From positions 59,282-123,281 of the forward strand of contig CAAGHH010000024.1 of assembly GCA_900769615.1 (NCBI GenBank): a stretch of DNA of 64,000 nt, given 5' to 3'. Within the stretch, counting starts at the first letter, position 1. Every line of letters starts with the position of its first letter. Below are positions 1-8,563 of the stretch, one piece after another. This stretch comes from Selenomonadales bacterium. GTDB taxonomy: Bacteria; Bacillota; Negativicutes; Selenomonadales; Selenomonadaceae. The notes below the pieces were generated by a model. The model did no database searches and had not been told where the DNA came from. It saw nothing but the letters and a program-made list of their open reading frames with translations. The position numbers were made by a program, and so were the translations under genes.

Positions 1-847
1 TCATCTCTAACAAACGATAAATCGCTGCTACCGCATTTTCGGTATGCAGTGTTGATAACAAAAGATGTCCGGTCATTGCCATACGAATAGCCATAGCTGC
101 TGTAGCTTCATCGCGAATCTCTGATAAGAGTACTATTTGCGCATCTTGCCGCAAAGCAGCTTTCAATCCCGTTACATAGTTAAGTCCGCCAGCTGAATTT
201 AACTGCACTTGATTTATCCCCGCTATTTGCCATTCCACCGGATCTTCTAAAGTTATAATATTTCGTTCTGGTGTATTCAGCGCAGCTAACGCGGCGTATA
301 GCGTTGTTGATTTACCAGAATTCATTGGTCCGCACACTAGCACTAACCCGCTAGGACGCGTAATAAGCTCCCGGAAACGAATTAAATTATTTGAAGAAAA
401 TGCTAATTCTGATAATTTTAATTGCATTTTATCACCATTAATAAATCTAAGCACCGCCATCTCACCATAAATTGTTGGCATCATCGCTACCCGAATATCT
501 ATTTTCTGCTCCTGATATACATAATTTAACCGCCCGTCCTGAGGCTGATGCTTGGCAATATCCATACCAGCTAAAATCTTTAGCCTGGAAATAACGGCTG
601 GTATAATTTCCCTTGGCACCTTAAATTCATCTTCACCCAAAATGCCATCTACGCGGTAACGCAAGCGCATAGCATCAGCTAATGGCTCTAAATGCAAATC
701 ACTTGCCCGCCTAAAAAGTGCCTGTTTTATAATCTCGTCTACTAACTGCACCAAAGCTGAACTGCCATTATTTTGGACTATTGCCTTAGTTTTTATTTCT
801 TGTTTAGCTCGGCTGGCTAACAAGCGCCAATTATCGTATGGCGTCAT
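1..847 (-). CDS. GspE/PilB/ComGA-family secretion ATPase (partial, C-terminus outside window)
   Basis: Hexameric ATPase that powers assembly of type IV pili, type II secretion or a competence pseudopilus at the inner face of the cytoplasmic membrane. Translating the minus strand from the ATG at 847 gives an open frame to the window edge. It shows RASDLHLEP (the family's N2 domain start), the Walker A motif GPMNSGKSTT, and the Asp/His-box stretch ending in STLHTENA. The protein starts about 40 residues before the DLH motif, so the long N-terminal MshEN domain of PilB is absent and the layout is closer to ComGA. GGAGG sits 8 bases before the ATG. In the Walker B-like segment the family usually reads VGEIRD; here it is LLSEIRD, a Gly to Ser change. 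Downstream pilus genes would lie left of the window. The family is certain; the subfamily is not. Confidence 0.85.
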   Translation of the reverse strand, partial: MTPYDNWRLLASRAKQEIKTKAIVQNNGSSALVQLVDEIIKQALFRRASDLHLEPLADAMRLRYRVDGILGEDEFKVPREIIPAVISRLKILAGMDIAKHQPQDGRLNYVYQEQKIDIRVAMMPTIYGEMAVLRFINGDKMQLKLSELAFSSNNLIRFRELITRPSGLVLVCGPMNSGKSTTLYAALAALNTPERNIITLEDPVEWQIAGINQVQLNSAGGLNYVTGLKAALRQDAQIVLLSEIRDEATAAMAIRMAMTGHLLLSTLHTENAVAAIYRLLEM

Positions 848-1035
848 TCTGTCCACCTCCAATAGCATCTATTTTAATATTATATAATGTCTGTTTCGCG
901 AGTACAATTATAAAATCCTGCTCGTAAAAATTTATTTTTGTATGCAGTAGTAAAATTCTTAATATTCACTTTACATTTTTCTAATGAATACAAGATACTT
1001 GAGGATAAAGTATAAACTTTTGCCTTGTCATAGTG

Positions 1036-1041
1036 TATAAT
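1036..1041 (+). promoter_or_regulatory. possible -10 box (TATAAT) for the small gene at 1099
   Basis: A perfect TATAAT lies about 60 bases before the start codon at 1099. No good -35 box is seen 16-18 bases upstream, so this is a tentative promoter. It is the only clear -10 box in the 250-base gap between the divergent genes. Confidence 0.35.
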
Positions 1042-1098
1042 GAGTTCTGTTCGAACAAGAATATTACTATCGACTGCAATTATTTGGAGGAATTTGAC

Positions 1099-1407
1099 AT
1101 GGAAAAGTTAATCGGTGGATTTTTAGGTTTAATGTTATGGAGCGGTTTGTTATTATTACAGGGAACGCCAGCTATTGATAAAGACATCGCCGCTGAAGCA
1201 TTTCTAAGCACCAATCCTAGTGCAACGGTTTTAAATGTTACAGCTGAATCTGCTGAAAATACGGATGTTTTTGCTGTAGCTTTTGTAAATAAGCCCGTAC
1301 AATCTTCAGTTGTTGATACTGCGCTTTACGCTTGGGCACCAGAAAAACAGCAAGCAGCTGATGGCATTGTAAAAATAGCCAAAGACAACGGTCGCTTTAT
1401 TGACTGA
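1099..1407 (+). CDS. small hypothetical protein with N-terminal hydrophobic segment
   Basis: I do not recognise this 102-residue protein. The ATG at 1099 is preceded by GGAGG at a spacing of 8, which favours it over an in-frame ATG at 1033 that has no ribosome binding site. Residues 5-22 are hydrophobic (FLGLMLWSGLLLLQG) and could be a signal anchor or signal peptide. The rest is soluble-looking, rich in Ala and Val, with no cysteine and no motif I can name. It is a lone plus-strand gene between the GspE-like gene and ligA. The hairpin just after its stop would end its transcript. The clear ribosome binding site and terminator support a real gene. Confidence 0.6.
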   Translation: MEKLIGGFLGLMLWSGLLLLQGTPAIDKDIAAEAFLSTNPSATVLNVTAESAENTDVFAVAFVNKPVQSSVVDTALYAWAPEKQQAADGIVKIAKDNGRFID

Positions 1408-1417
1408 TTTTGAGCAA

Positions 1418-1457
1418 TAAAAAACAGGTTTAGCTTAATTGCTAGACCTGTTTTTTT
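1418..1457. terminator. bidirectional rho-independent terminator
   Basis: The arms AACAGGT and ACCTGTT, with an inner TAGC/GCTA pairing, are flanked by an A-tract on the left and a T-tract on the right. The hairpin can therefore end both the plus-strand small gene (stop at 1407) and the minus-strand ligA (stop at 1465). Confidence 0.8.
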
Positions 1458-1464
1458 ATGTCTT

Positions 1465-3477
1465 TTATTTTAGAAGTTCTCTAAGCTCAGCTTCGGATAT
1501 AATCGTTATTCCCAATGACTGGGCTTTGGTAAGTTTGCTGCCGGCAGCTTCACCAGCTACTAGATAATCAGTTTTCTTCGATACTGAACCAGTAACCTTG
1601 CCACCATGCGCTTCAATAAACTCGGCACATTCTTTGCGCCCCATATCAGGAAGCGTGCCTGTTATAACGAAAGTCTTACCTGCTAATGCTTCATCAACGA
1701 TGCCACTATCATGCAAGGTCATATTGACCCCAGCTGCACGCATATCAGCAATAATATCTCGATTAAACGCATCTTTAAAATAGGTTAATATAGCGTTCAC
1801 ACTGATATCCCCCATCTCGGGAACCGCAAGTAATTCAGCTGCGTTTGCCTGCATTAATTTATCAAGCGAACCAAAGCTTTGCATGAGACTTTTCGCAGCA
1901 GTTCTTCCTATACCTGATATGCCAAGCCCCGTCAGCAGTCTTTGTGGTTCATTTTGCTTGCTTTTTTCGATCGCTTGCAATAATTTATCAGTATTTTTTT
2001 CTTTGCCAACTATCCCCTTAGCAATTAATTCATCCCGATGTTCGGGCAGATGAAAAATATCAGCAATATTTTTTATAAAACCGGCAATAATTAAGTTATG
2101 CACAGCAGCTTCGCCAAAGCCATGAATATCCATCGCATTACGGCTGACAAAATTTAAAATATGATTTTCAAGCTGCGCTGGACAATTGGGATTTTGACAT
2201 TTGATATCAGCTGTATCTTCTTCTCGTACAGCTATGCTGCCACAAACGGGGCATTTATTACCTATGTAAAAAGGCTTAGCAGCTTGCGGTCTTTTCGTAA
2301 GCACTACTTCCTTGATTTTCGGAATAATCTCGCCTGATTTATAGACTTTTACCGTATCGCCAATCCTGACATCTAAATTATTAATAAAGTCCTGATTATG
2401 AAGCGTCGCCCGTTCAACCTTTGTCCCACATAAACGGATGGCATCAAAAACAGCCGTTGGCGTAATCCTGCCCGTCCGCCCAACTGAAAGTTCTATATTA
2501 CGAATAACAGTTTCCTTTTCCTCGGGCGGATATTTATAAGCAATCGCCCAACGAGGAACTTTAGCTGTAGCACCTAGTTTTTCTCTATCTGCCAGGTTAT
2601 TAAGCTTTACCACTGCACCATCAATATCATAGGCCAGTTTTCCCCGACTGTCACCAATCTTTTCAATAGCTTCCCAAACTTCATCAGCATTATGACATAC
2701 CTTATAGTTATGGATAACTTTTATTCCCTGAGCCTTCATATATTCATAAGCTTCGGTATGCGTTGTAAATATCCTGCCCGTTGCGGTTTGCAAATTAAAG
2801 ATAAATAGTGACAAATCGCGTTCCTTGGTTATCCGGCTGTCTAACTGTCTAAGGGTTCCGGCTGCACAATTGCGGGGATTAGCAAACGGTTTTAACCCTA
2901 AAAGCTCCTGCCGGCCATTTACTTTGTCGAAAGCCTTTTTCTTCATATAGACTTCACCACGTATTTCAAAATACGGCAGTTTATCTTTCAAATGCTTTTT
3001 AACATCCTTGATGACTTTGGCATTTTCGGTTACATCTTCACCCTGCAAAATACCATCACCACGAGTAATTGCCCGTACCAGCTCACCATTTTCATACCGA
3101 AGTGCCATAGACAAGCCATCTATTTTTTCTTCGACAACAAATTCCGGATTCGTTAATTGCTTTTGCAAATCCGCCACAAAAGCATAGATATCTTCCTTAG
3201 AAAAAACATCTTGCAATGATAACATTGGCACATCATGCTTTACTAATACTCCGGCAGTTCTTAAGGCATTACCACCTACCATTTGCGTTGGCGAGTTTTT
3301 CGTGATTAACTCAGGATATCTACCTTCGATTTCCTTTAACCGCAGCATTAACTTATCATATTCATAATCCGAAATCTCCGGATTATCCATATTATAATAG
3401 CGGTTATTATGATAACGTATTTCCTTGCGCAAAGACGCAAGCTCCTGTTTTATAGCTGTTATCGTTGAATCGGCCAT
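1465..3477 (-). CDS. ligA: NAD-dependent DNA ligase LigA
   Basis: Seals nicks between Okazaki fragments and after repair, using NAD+ to adenylate the enzyme. The 670 residues match the usual LigA length. The adenylation motif EEKIDGLS puts the catalytic lysine near residue 118. A four-cysteine zinc finger follows the OB fold (CPVCGS... CQNPNCPAQ, about 405-435). Helix-hairpin-helix repeats follow (GLGISGIGRTAAKSL), and the C-terminus is a BRCT domain with GKTFVITGTLPDMGR. The ATG at 3477 follows AAAGGGCGG. It lies 31 bases after pcrA, and the two probably share a transcript, as in many Firmicutes (pcrA-ligA). A bidirectional terminator follows. No key residue appears missing. Confidence 0.98.
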   Translation of the reverse strand: MADSTITAIKQELASLRKEIRYHNNRYYNMDNPEISDYEYDKLMLRLKEIEGRYPELITKNSPTQMVGGNALRTAGVLVKHDVPMLSLQDVFSKEDIYAFVADLQKQLTNPEFVVEEKIDGLSMALRYENGELVRAITRGDGILQGEDVTENAKVIKDVKKHLKDKLPYFEIRGEVYMKKKAFDKVNGRQELLGLKPFANPRNCAAGTLRQLDSRITKERDLSLFIFNLQTATGRIFTTHTEAYEYMKAQGIKVIHNYKVCHNADEVWEAIEKIGDSRGKLAYDIDGAVVKLNNLADREKLGATAKVPRWAIAYKYPPEEKETVIRNIELSVGRTGRITPTAVFDAIRLCGTKVERATLHNQDFINNLDVRIGDTVKVYKSGEIIPKIKEVVLTKRPQAAKPFYIGNKCPVCGSIAVREEDTADIKCQNPNCPAQLENHILNFVSRNAMDIHGFGEAAVHNLIIAGFIKNIADIFHLPEHRDELIAKGIVGKEKNTDKLLQAIEKSKQNEPQRLLTGLGISGIGRTAAKSLMQSFGSLDKLMQANAAELLAVPEMGDISVNAILTYFKDAFNRDIIADMRAAGVNMTLHDSGIVDEALAGKTFVITGTLPDMGRKECAEFIEAHGGKVTGSVSKKTDYLVAGEAAGSKLTKAQSLGITIISEAELRELLK

Positions 3478-3508
3478 TGGTACCGCCCTTTCTTAATTAG
3501 TAGCTAAA

Positions 3509-5812
3509 TCAAGCCTTAGTTATGGGAGCATATTTTTGCATTAAACCTTTTACGCCCTGATTAGGGAAAGCTATTTTAAGCTCTACTTCTTCGCCGCTGC
3601 CTTTTACCGAAACCACTGTTCCCACGCCCCATTTACCATGACGGGCTTTGTCACCAACTTTCCAAACAATGCTGGTGTCCGGTTTTATAGTGGTATTGCC
3701 CATATTGCTTGCAGCTTTGCGTTCATTTAGTGCTTTCATCGCTTCATAAGCTGACTGCGGCTTACCAGCCAATACCCCATTTCCCATTTGACTAGCACTA
3801 GGCCTAAAGCTCATAAAACCACTGCGTTGCTGAGCTCCATAATGATTGGCATTAGCAAAACCAAATGCATTAGCTCTTGGTATCAGCCGCTCTAAATAAT
3901 TATCGGGAATTTCCTCTAAGAACCTCGATGGCGGGAAAGTGTTGTTTTTGCCATAAATCATCCGCTGCTTAGCGTAAGTTAAATACAGCTTGCGCTGCGC
4001 TCTAGTTATACCGACATAACAAGTTCGACGTTCTTCCTCAACTTCACTGTCATCCATAAGTGTCCTGGAATGTGGGAAAAGCCCCTCTTCCATACCGATC
4101 ATAAATACTATCGGAAATTCCAGACCTTTAGCTGAATGCAGCGTCATTAAGGTTATTCTATCTGCCTCAAGCTCCGTATTATCAATATCAGATACTAATG
4201 AAAGCTGTGCTAAGAAATCCTCTAACGATGGATTGTCAGCTTCTTTTTCATAATCACGCGCCACACCAATAAATTCTCGTAAATTTTCAATACGAGATTC
4301 ATTTTCGGGTTTGTTTTCGGCTTTTAACTCAGCTAAATAACCTGATTCATCAAGAATTTTTTCAATCAGATCATCTAAATGCATATTAGCCTGATAACCC
4401 ATAAAATTAAAAATAAAGGCTGCAAAAAGTTCCAGTGGTTTAGTTACTCTAGCAGTAACACCAGGAATACCAGCTAATGCCTCGGGATTGGAAATAACAT
4501 CAAAAAGCGACAGCCCGTTAGTATCAGCATAGGCATTTAATTTTCCCAAGGTAGTTGCCCCTAAGCCTCGTTTGGGCACATTGATAATGCGCATCAGACT
4601 TACAGTATCCATTGGATTGTATATTACTCGCAAATAAGCTAAAATATCCTTTATTTCTTTGCGATCATAAAATTTTAGTCCGCCCACCATCGTATACGGT
4701 ATACCGGTCCGCATAAAAAGTTCTTCTAATACGCGCGACTGAGCATTGGTACGATACAAAATAGCAATATCGCCAAAAGACGCATTAAATATCGTCTTTT
4801 GCTTATTGATAGTCGTCGCTATAAATTGGGCTTCATCGCGTTCATCACGAGCCTCATAAAGGGTTATTTTCTCGCCAGCAGCATTTTCAGTCCATAGTTC
4901 TTTTTTCTTGCGATTAACGTTGTGCTCGATTACAGCATTGGCAGCTGCCAAAATAGTCTTGGTTGAACGATAGTTTTGTTCAAGTTTTATAGTGACTGCC
5001 TCTGGATAATCCTGCTCAAAATCCATGATATTGCGAATATCAGCACCACGCCAGCCATAAATAGACTGATCCGCATCACCAACTACGCAAAGATTATGAT
5101 GCTGGGCGGCTAAAATTTTTGTCAGCTGGTACTGGGCGCCATTGGTATCCTGATATTCATCAACCAATATATATTTGAACCGGCGCTGATATTTATTGCG
5201 GATTTCTTCATTTTCTTCCAATAACAATACCGATACCATTAGCAAATCATCAAAATCCAACGCATTATTGGTTCTAAGCTCCTGTGCATAAAGCTTATAA
5301 ATCTCGGCTACCTTTTTCTGATAAAAATTATCAGCATCACGTTCCATCGCCTTTGGTCCCATCAGCTGATTTTTAGCATTCGATATTGCATTTTGAATAG
5401 CATTCGGCACATACTGCTTAGGATCTAAGTTTAGTTTCTTTAAACAATTTTTTATGACGACCTGACTATCACTGGAATCATAAATTACAAAATTCTTTTT
5501 ATATATGTCGGTCGCTTCAATCTCCCGACGCAAAAAACGGGCACAAAAAGAATGGAAGGTACTAAGCCAAACGTCTTTAGCCCCTTCACCAATCATGCGG
5601 TCAACACGTTCACGCATTTCGGTTGCCGCTTTGTTGGTAAAAGTAATAGCCAGAATATTCCACGGCGAAATATTATGTGCCAAAAGATTGGCTATTTTGC
5701 ACGTAAGTACCTTGGTTTTGCCAGAACCGGCGCCAGCCATAATGAGCAGCGGTCCATCTATATGCTCTACAGCTTGTTTTTGGGCTGAGTTAAGACCTGC
5801 AAATATGTCCAA
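3509..5812 (-). CDS. pcrA: ATP-dependent DNA helicase PcrA/UvrD
   Basis: 3'-5' superfamily 1 helicase for nucleotide excision repair, RecA removal and rolling-circle replication. Walker A is AGAGSGKT (residues 26-33), the Walker B-like motif is LVDEYQDTN, motif III is GDADQSIYGWRGAD and motif IV/V includes EQNYRS. The C-terminal tail ends in a Tudor-like segment (KVGDKARHGKWGVGTVVSV) typical of PcrA. I place the start at a TTG at 5812, 5 bases after GGAGG. This gives 767 residues beginning MDIFAGLN. A longer in-frame reading from 5890 runs straight through a terminator hairpin of the gene upstream, so it is unlikely. ligA follows directly. Confidence 0.96.
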   Translation of the reverse strand: MDIFAGLNSAQKQAVEHIDGPLLIMAGAGSGKTKVLTCKIANLLAHNISPWNILAITFTNKAATEMRERVDRMIGEGAKDVWLSTFHSFCARFLRREIEATDIYKKNFVIYDSSDSQVVIKNCLKKLNLDPKQYVPNAIQNAISNAKNQLMGPKAMERDADNFYQKKVAEIYKLYAQELRTNNALDFDDLLMVSVLLLEENEEIRNKYQRRFKYILVDEYQDTNGAQYQLTKILAAQHHNLCVVGDADQSIYGWRGADIRNIMDFEQDYPEAVTIKLEQNYRSTKTILAAANAVIEHNVNRKKKELWTENAAGEKITLYEARDERDEAQFIATTINKQKTIFNASFGDIAILYRTNAQSRVLEELFMRTGIPYTMVGGLKFYDRKEIKDILAYLRVIYNPMDTVSLMRIINVPKRGLGATTLGKLNAYADTNGLSLFDVISNPEALAGIPGVTARVTKPLELFAAFIFNFMGYQANMHLDDLIEKILDESGYLAELKAENKPENESRIENLREFIGVARDYEKEADNPSLEDFLAQLSLVSDIDNTELEADRITLMTLHSAKGLEFPIVFMIGMEEGLFPHSRTLMDDSEVEEERRTCYVGITRAQRKLYLTYAKQRMIYGKNNTFPPSRFLEEIPDNYLERLIPRANAFGFANANHYGAQQRSGFMSFRPSASQMGNGVLAGKPQSAYEAMKALNERKAASNMGNTTIKPDTSIVWKVGDKARHGKWGVGTVVSVKGSGEEVELKIAFPNQGVKGLMQKYAPITKA

Positions 5813-5845
5813 AATATCCTCCTCGATAATAAACAATAACTTGCC

Positions 5846-5885
5846 ATAAAATAAAAAGAAAGCCGCTCTTGGCGAGCGGACTTTC
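5846..5885 (-). terminator. rho-independent terminator after the CBS-type pyrophosphatase
   Basis: The stem is GAAAG-CCGCTC / GAGCGG-(bulge)-CTTTC with a five-base loop. On the minus strand a T-rich tract follows (TTTCTTTTTATTTTA). It sits between the pyrophosphatase stop (5903) and the pcrA start (5812), and helps exclude an upstream pcrA start. Confidence 0.85.
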
Positions 5886-5902
5886 AGCAAACATCAACAA
5901 AA

Positions 5903-7549
5903 TTACTTGCCAATGCGTTTTACAGCCTCCGAAAGTGGCGGTATAATCTGCTTTTTACGGCTCATTACGCCTGGCAGATAAACGTGCGTACCTTCGACAT
6001 CCTTCTTGAAGGCTTCGCCAATCAGCGTCTTGGGCGAACCAGCAATCAAAAGATAGGTTGCTTCCTGCAAAATGTCAGTAACCATAACAAGGCTCATGTC
6101 AAAACCTTCGCTATCGCAAATATGCTGCATAGCTTCAATAAGCTGCGCTTCAAGATCCATAACCTCTTTGGTATCCATAACCGAAATCTGGCTGACAATA
6201 ATACGATAGTCACCTATCTGGAATTCCTTCAAGTCATTTTTAGCAATTTCAACTGGCGTCATATCGCCGATACCGGAACCAGCTTTCAGCATATCCATAC
6301 CATATTTGTTTACATCAACACCAGCAATTTCAGCTAAACGCTCAGCCGTCATCTTATCATAGCTAGTGCAAGTCGGTGACTTAAAGAGCACCGTATCGGA
6401 AAGAATAGCCGATAACAGCAAACCAGCAATTGAAGCTGGGATATCAACATCTTTTTGCCAATACATATTAGCAACAATAGTTGCCGTGCAGCCAACTGGC
6501 TCAGCATGTGTGAAAATTGGCTCACTAGTCTGAATACCACCCAAACGATGATGATCGACTATTTCAATTATCTTAGCTTCCTCGATACCTTCAACAGCCT
6601 GTCCCCGCTCATTGTGGTCAACTAAGATAACACGTTCGCGTTCTGGAACCATCAAATTGTCACGGCTAACTACACCTACGATACTGCCGTTTTCAACTAC
6701 TGGATAGTTGCGATAGTTGGTTTCGTCCATCGTGCCTTTAATATCAGACAGTAAATCAAGCGGTTTAAAGCACACCGGATCCTGATGCATAATACGACGA
6801 ATTGGCACACACTGATTGATAAGACGAGCTACCGTATAAGTATCATAAGGAGTGGAAAGAACAAATACGCCTTTCTTCTCAGCTTCCTCAATAACATCAG
6901 CTGACACACGACCACTGCCCGTAACAATGAGACAAGCAATTTCGCAGCTTAAAATATCGATAAGTGTCTCATCATGACGATCACCGACCAAAACAATGTC
7001 ATTAGCAGCAATCGTACTTTTTATCATATTAATAGAACCGGCAGCGATACGAACATGCCCTTTGATAAAAGCACCTTCTTCACCTGAAACCAGCACCTTG
7101 CTATCAGTTGCTGCAATTACATCACGATAACGTACCCGCATATCAGCGAGGTTCTGCATGTTAAGCTCCTGGAAGTAACGTTTAGCTAAATCAGAAACCG
7201 TTACGATACCTACAAGCTCGCCTTTGCTGTCCGTAACTGGAACTGAACGCAAATCATGCTCACGCATAACCGCACCTAACTGGCGCAACGTATCATGCTG
7301 TTTAACAACGATTTTGCAGTCCTGGGCGACATCTTTTACTCGCGGATAAAGATCAGCTAACAAAAGTGGCTGTTCTGTTTTGAAATATTCCAAAGCATAT
7401 TTCGTCTCCGCATTGATTTTTCCTGCCCTGGCTGCAACAGCGTTTTCACCTAACGCTTGCTTCAAATGGGCATAACCAATCGCTGAACAGATAGAATCTG
7501 TATCCGGATTACGATGACCGATAACATAAATAGGTTTCTTGCTTTTCAT
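5903..7549 (-). CDS. ppaC: family II (manganese-dependent) inorganic pyrophosphatase with CBS and DRTGG domains
   Basis: Hydrolyses pyrophosphate in the cytoplasm. The catalytic DHH part is split: GHRNPDTDSICSA at the N-terminus (metal ligands near H12, D16 and D18) and VDHNERG ... IVDHHRLGG after the insert. A DHHA2 domain makes up the last 120 or so residues. Between them is a regulatory insert: CBS1 (about 70-125), a DRTGG domain (about 135-245, with GSINMIKSTI and VGDR) and CBS2 (about 250-305). At 548 residues it matches known CBS-DRTGG pyrophosphatases, in which AMP and ADP inhibit and diadenosine polyphosphates activate. That regulation is family knowledge, not visible here. It is a monocistronic unit with its own promoter and terminator. 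Confidence 0.93.
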   Translation of the reverse strand: MKSKKPIYVIGHRNPDTDSICSAIGYAHLKQALGENAVAARAGKINAETKYALEYFKTEQPLLLADLYPRVKDVAQDCKIVVKQHDTLRQLGAVMREHDLRSVPVTDSKGELVGIVTVSDLAKRYFQELNMQNLADMRVRYRDVIAATDSKVLVSGEEGAFIKGHVRIAAGSINMIKSTIAANDIVLVGDRHDETLIDILSCEIACLIVTGSGRVSADVIEEAEKKGVFVLSTPYDTYTVARLINQCVPIRRIMHQDPVCFKPLDLLSDIKGTMDETNYRNYPVVENGSIVGVVSRDNLMVPERERVILVDHNERGQAVEGIEEAKIIEIVDHHRLGGIQTSEPIFTHAEPVGCTATIVANMYWQKDVDIPASIAGLLLSAILSDTVLFKSPTCTSYDKMTAERLAEIAGVDVNKYGMDMLKAGSGIGDMTPVEIAKNDLKEFQIGDYRIIVSQISVMDTKEVMDLEAQLIEAMQHICDSEGFDMSLVMVTDILQEATYLLIAGSPKTLIGEAFKKDVEGTHVYLPGVMSRKKQIIPPLSEAVKRIGK

Positions 7550-7618
7550 AACTAAGAAAATTCCTCCTCATATATTAACGACAATATATACCTGCCGTGT
7601 CTTACAAGTCTAATTGTT

Positions 7619-7648
7619 ATTATAACGCAGGAAATGAACTTGCGTCCA
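7619..7648 (-). promoter_or_regulatory. promoter for the CBS-type pyrophosphatase
   Basis: On the minus strand, TGGACG (7643-7648) and TATAAT (7619-7624) are 18 bases apart. The -10 is perfect and the -35 matches 4 of 6 consensus bases. They lie about 70 bases upstream of the ATG at 7549. Confidence 0.55.
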
Positions 7649-7688
7649 GCTTTGCTAAAAATTTTTTATACTGAAAACAGAACAAGCA

Positions 7689-8534
7689 CTATCTCGTTAT
7701 ATCAGCAAAATTTATCGCCCTTACCTTATGCTCGTTTAATTCAGTCATTAACTTGTCTGACATAACCGCGGCCAGTTCTTTTTCAAAATCATGCTGCCAA
7801 GCACAATACGGCACTAACACTGCATTGCTCATACCAGGATGCAGCATAACTTCAGTTACGCCATCAGCTTGCTTTGCTACTAGCTGACATAAAAAATCCT
7901 CGCTCACAGCCTCACCAGCAACAATTCCAGCGAAGAAGTCCGGTGTTTTAAAACCTAATTTATGTGCCTTATGCGTTGCCAGTCTTGCTAACGTCCCTAA
8001 CCCGAATCTGCCTATTAATTGTCCTAAGCCGCCAAAATTACCACAAAAAAGCTCAGTCTTTGGTATTCTTACCGCTTTTATCTTGGCATCCTGCGCTAAT
8101 TTTAACACGATATCAATAATACCTGGCAGCGTATGCATATGCTGATGACTATCAACATGCGTCAGCTTGAGCCCTGTTTGCTCCATTTTGGTCAATTGTG
8201 CCGCCAGCTCCGCTTTTACCTCAGCCATATTTACCCTGCCTTGCAAATAGTGTTTCACAAAAAGCATATAATCATCATAAAAAACGCCTTTTTCCGTAAC
8301 AAGTGACGGTATTTCCGAAGGCTTCAATATTGGATTGCCATTTACCAAAGTAAAATGCACACCGACACCAAGCTTTCTATTTGCCTTGGCTACTGCCACC
8401 GCATCAGCAAAAGCCGCACCACCTGGCATAAGCGTTGCTGACCGCAAAATTCCCTTGGCAAAAGCCTCAGCCACGGCTTTATTAATAAGCTCATGCCGAC
8501 CAAAATCATCAGCATTAACAATTAGCTGTCTCAA
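7689..8534 (-). CDS. YdjC/ChbG/HpnK-family carbohydrate deacetylase
   Basis: Metal-dependent deacetylase family acting on N-acetylated sugars such as chito-oligosaccharides (ChbG) or on hopanoid/lipid-linked substrates (HpnK). The sequence opens with the family's QLIVNADDFGRH, where the aspartates bind metal. It has GVHFTLVNGNP near residue 70 and THVDSHQHMHTLPG near 130, with the metal-binding histidines. HPG near the C-terminus is also conserved. I choose a TTG at 8534, 8 bases after AGGAG; an ATG at 8558 lacks a ribosome binding site. It follows polC by 29 bases and may be cotranscribed with it. The true substrate cannot be read from the sequence. Confidence 0.85.
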   Translation of the reverse strand: MRQLIVNADDFGRHELINKAVAEAFAKGILRSATLMPGGAAFADAVAVAKANRKLGVGVHFTLVNGNPILKPSEIPSLVTEKGVFYDDYMLFVKHYLQGRVNMAEVKAELAAQLTKMEQTGLKLTHVDSHQHMHTLPGIIDIVLKLAQDAKIKAVRIPKTELFCGNFGGLGQLIGRFGLGTLARLATHKAHKLGFKTPDFFAGIVAGEAVSEDFLCQLVAKQADGVTEVMLHPGMSNAVLVPYCAWQHDFEKELAAVMSDKLMTELNEHKVRAINFADITR

Positions 8535-8563
8535 AAAATCAACTCCTGCAAAGTACAAATCAT

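Noticed and set aside
5505..5849. Plus-strand open frames inside pcrA and other long minus-strand genes
   Set aside because: They are antisense shadows of strongly conserved proteins, without ribosome binding sites or recognisable sequence.
5813..5890. N-terminal extension of PcrA
   Set aside because: It would be translated from a terminator hairpin, has no ribosome binding site, and lies before a TTG with a perfect GGAGG.
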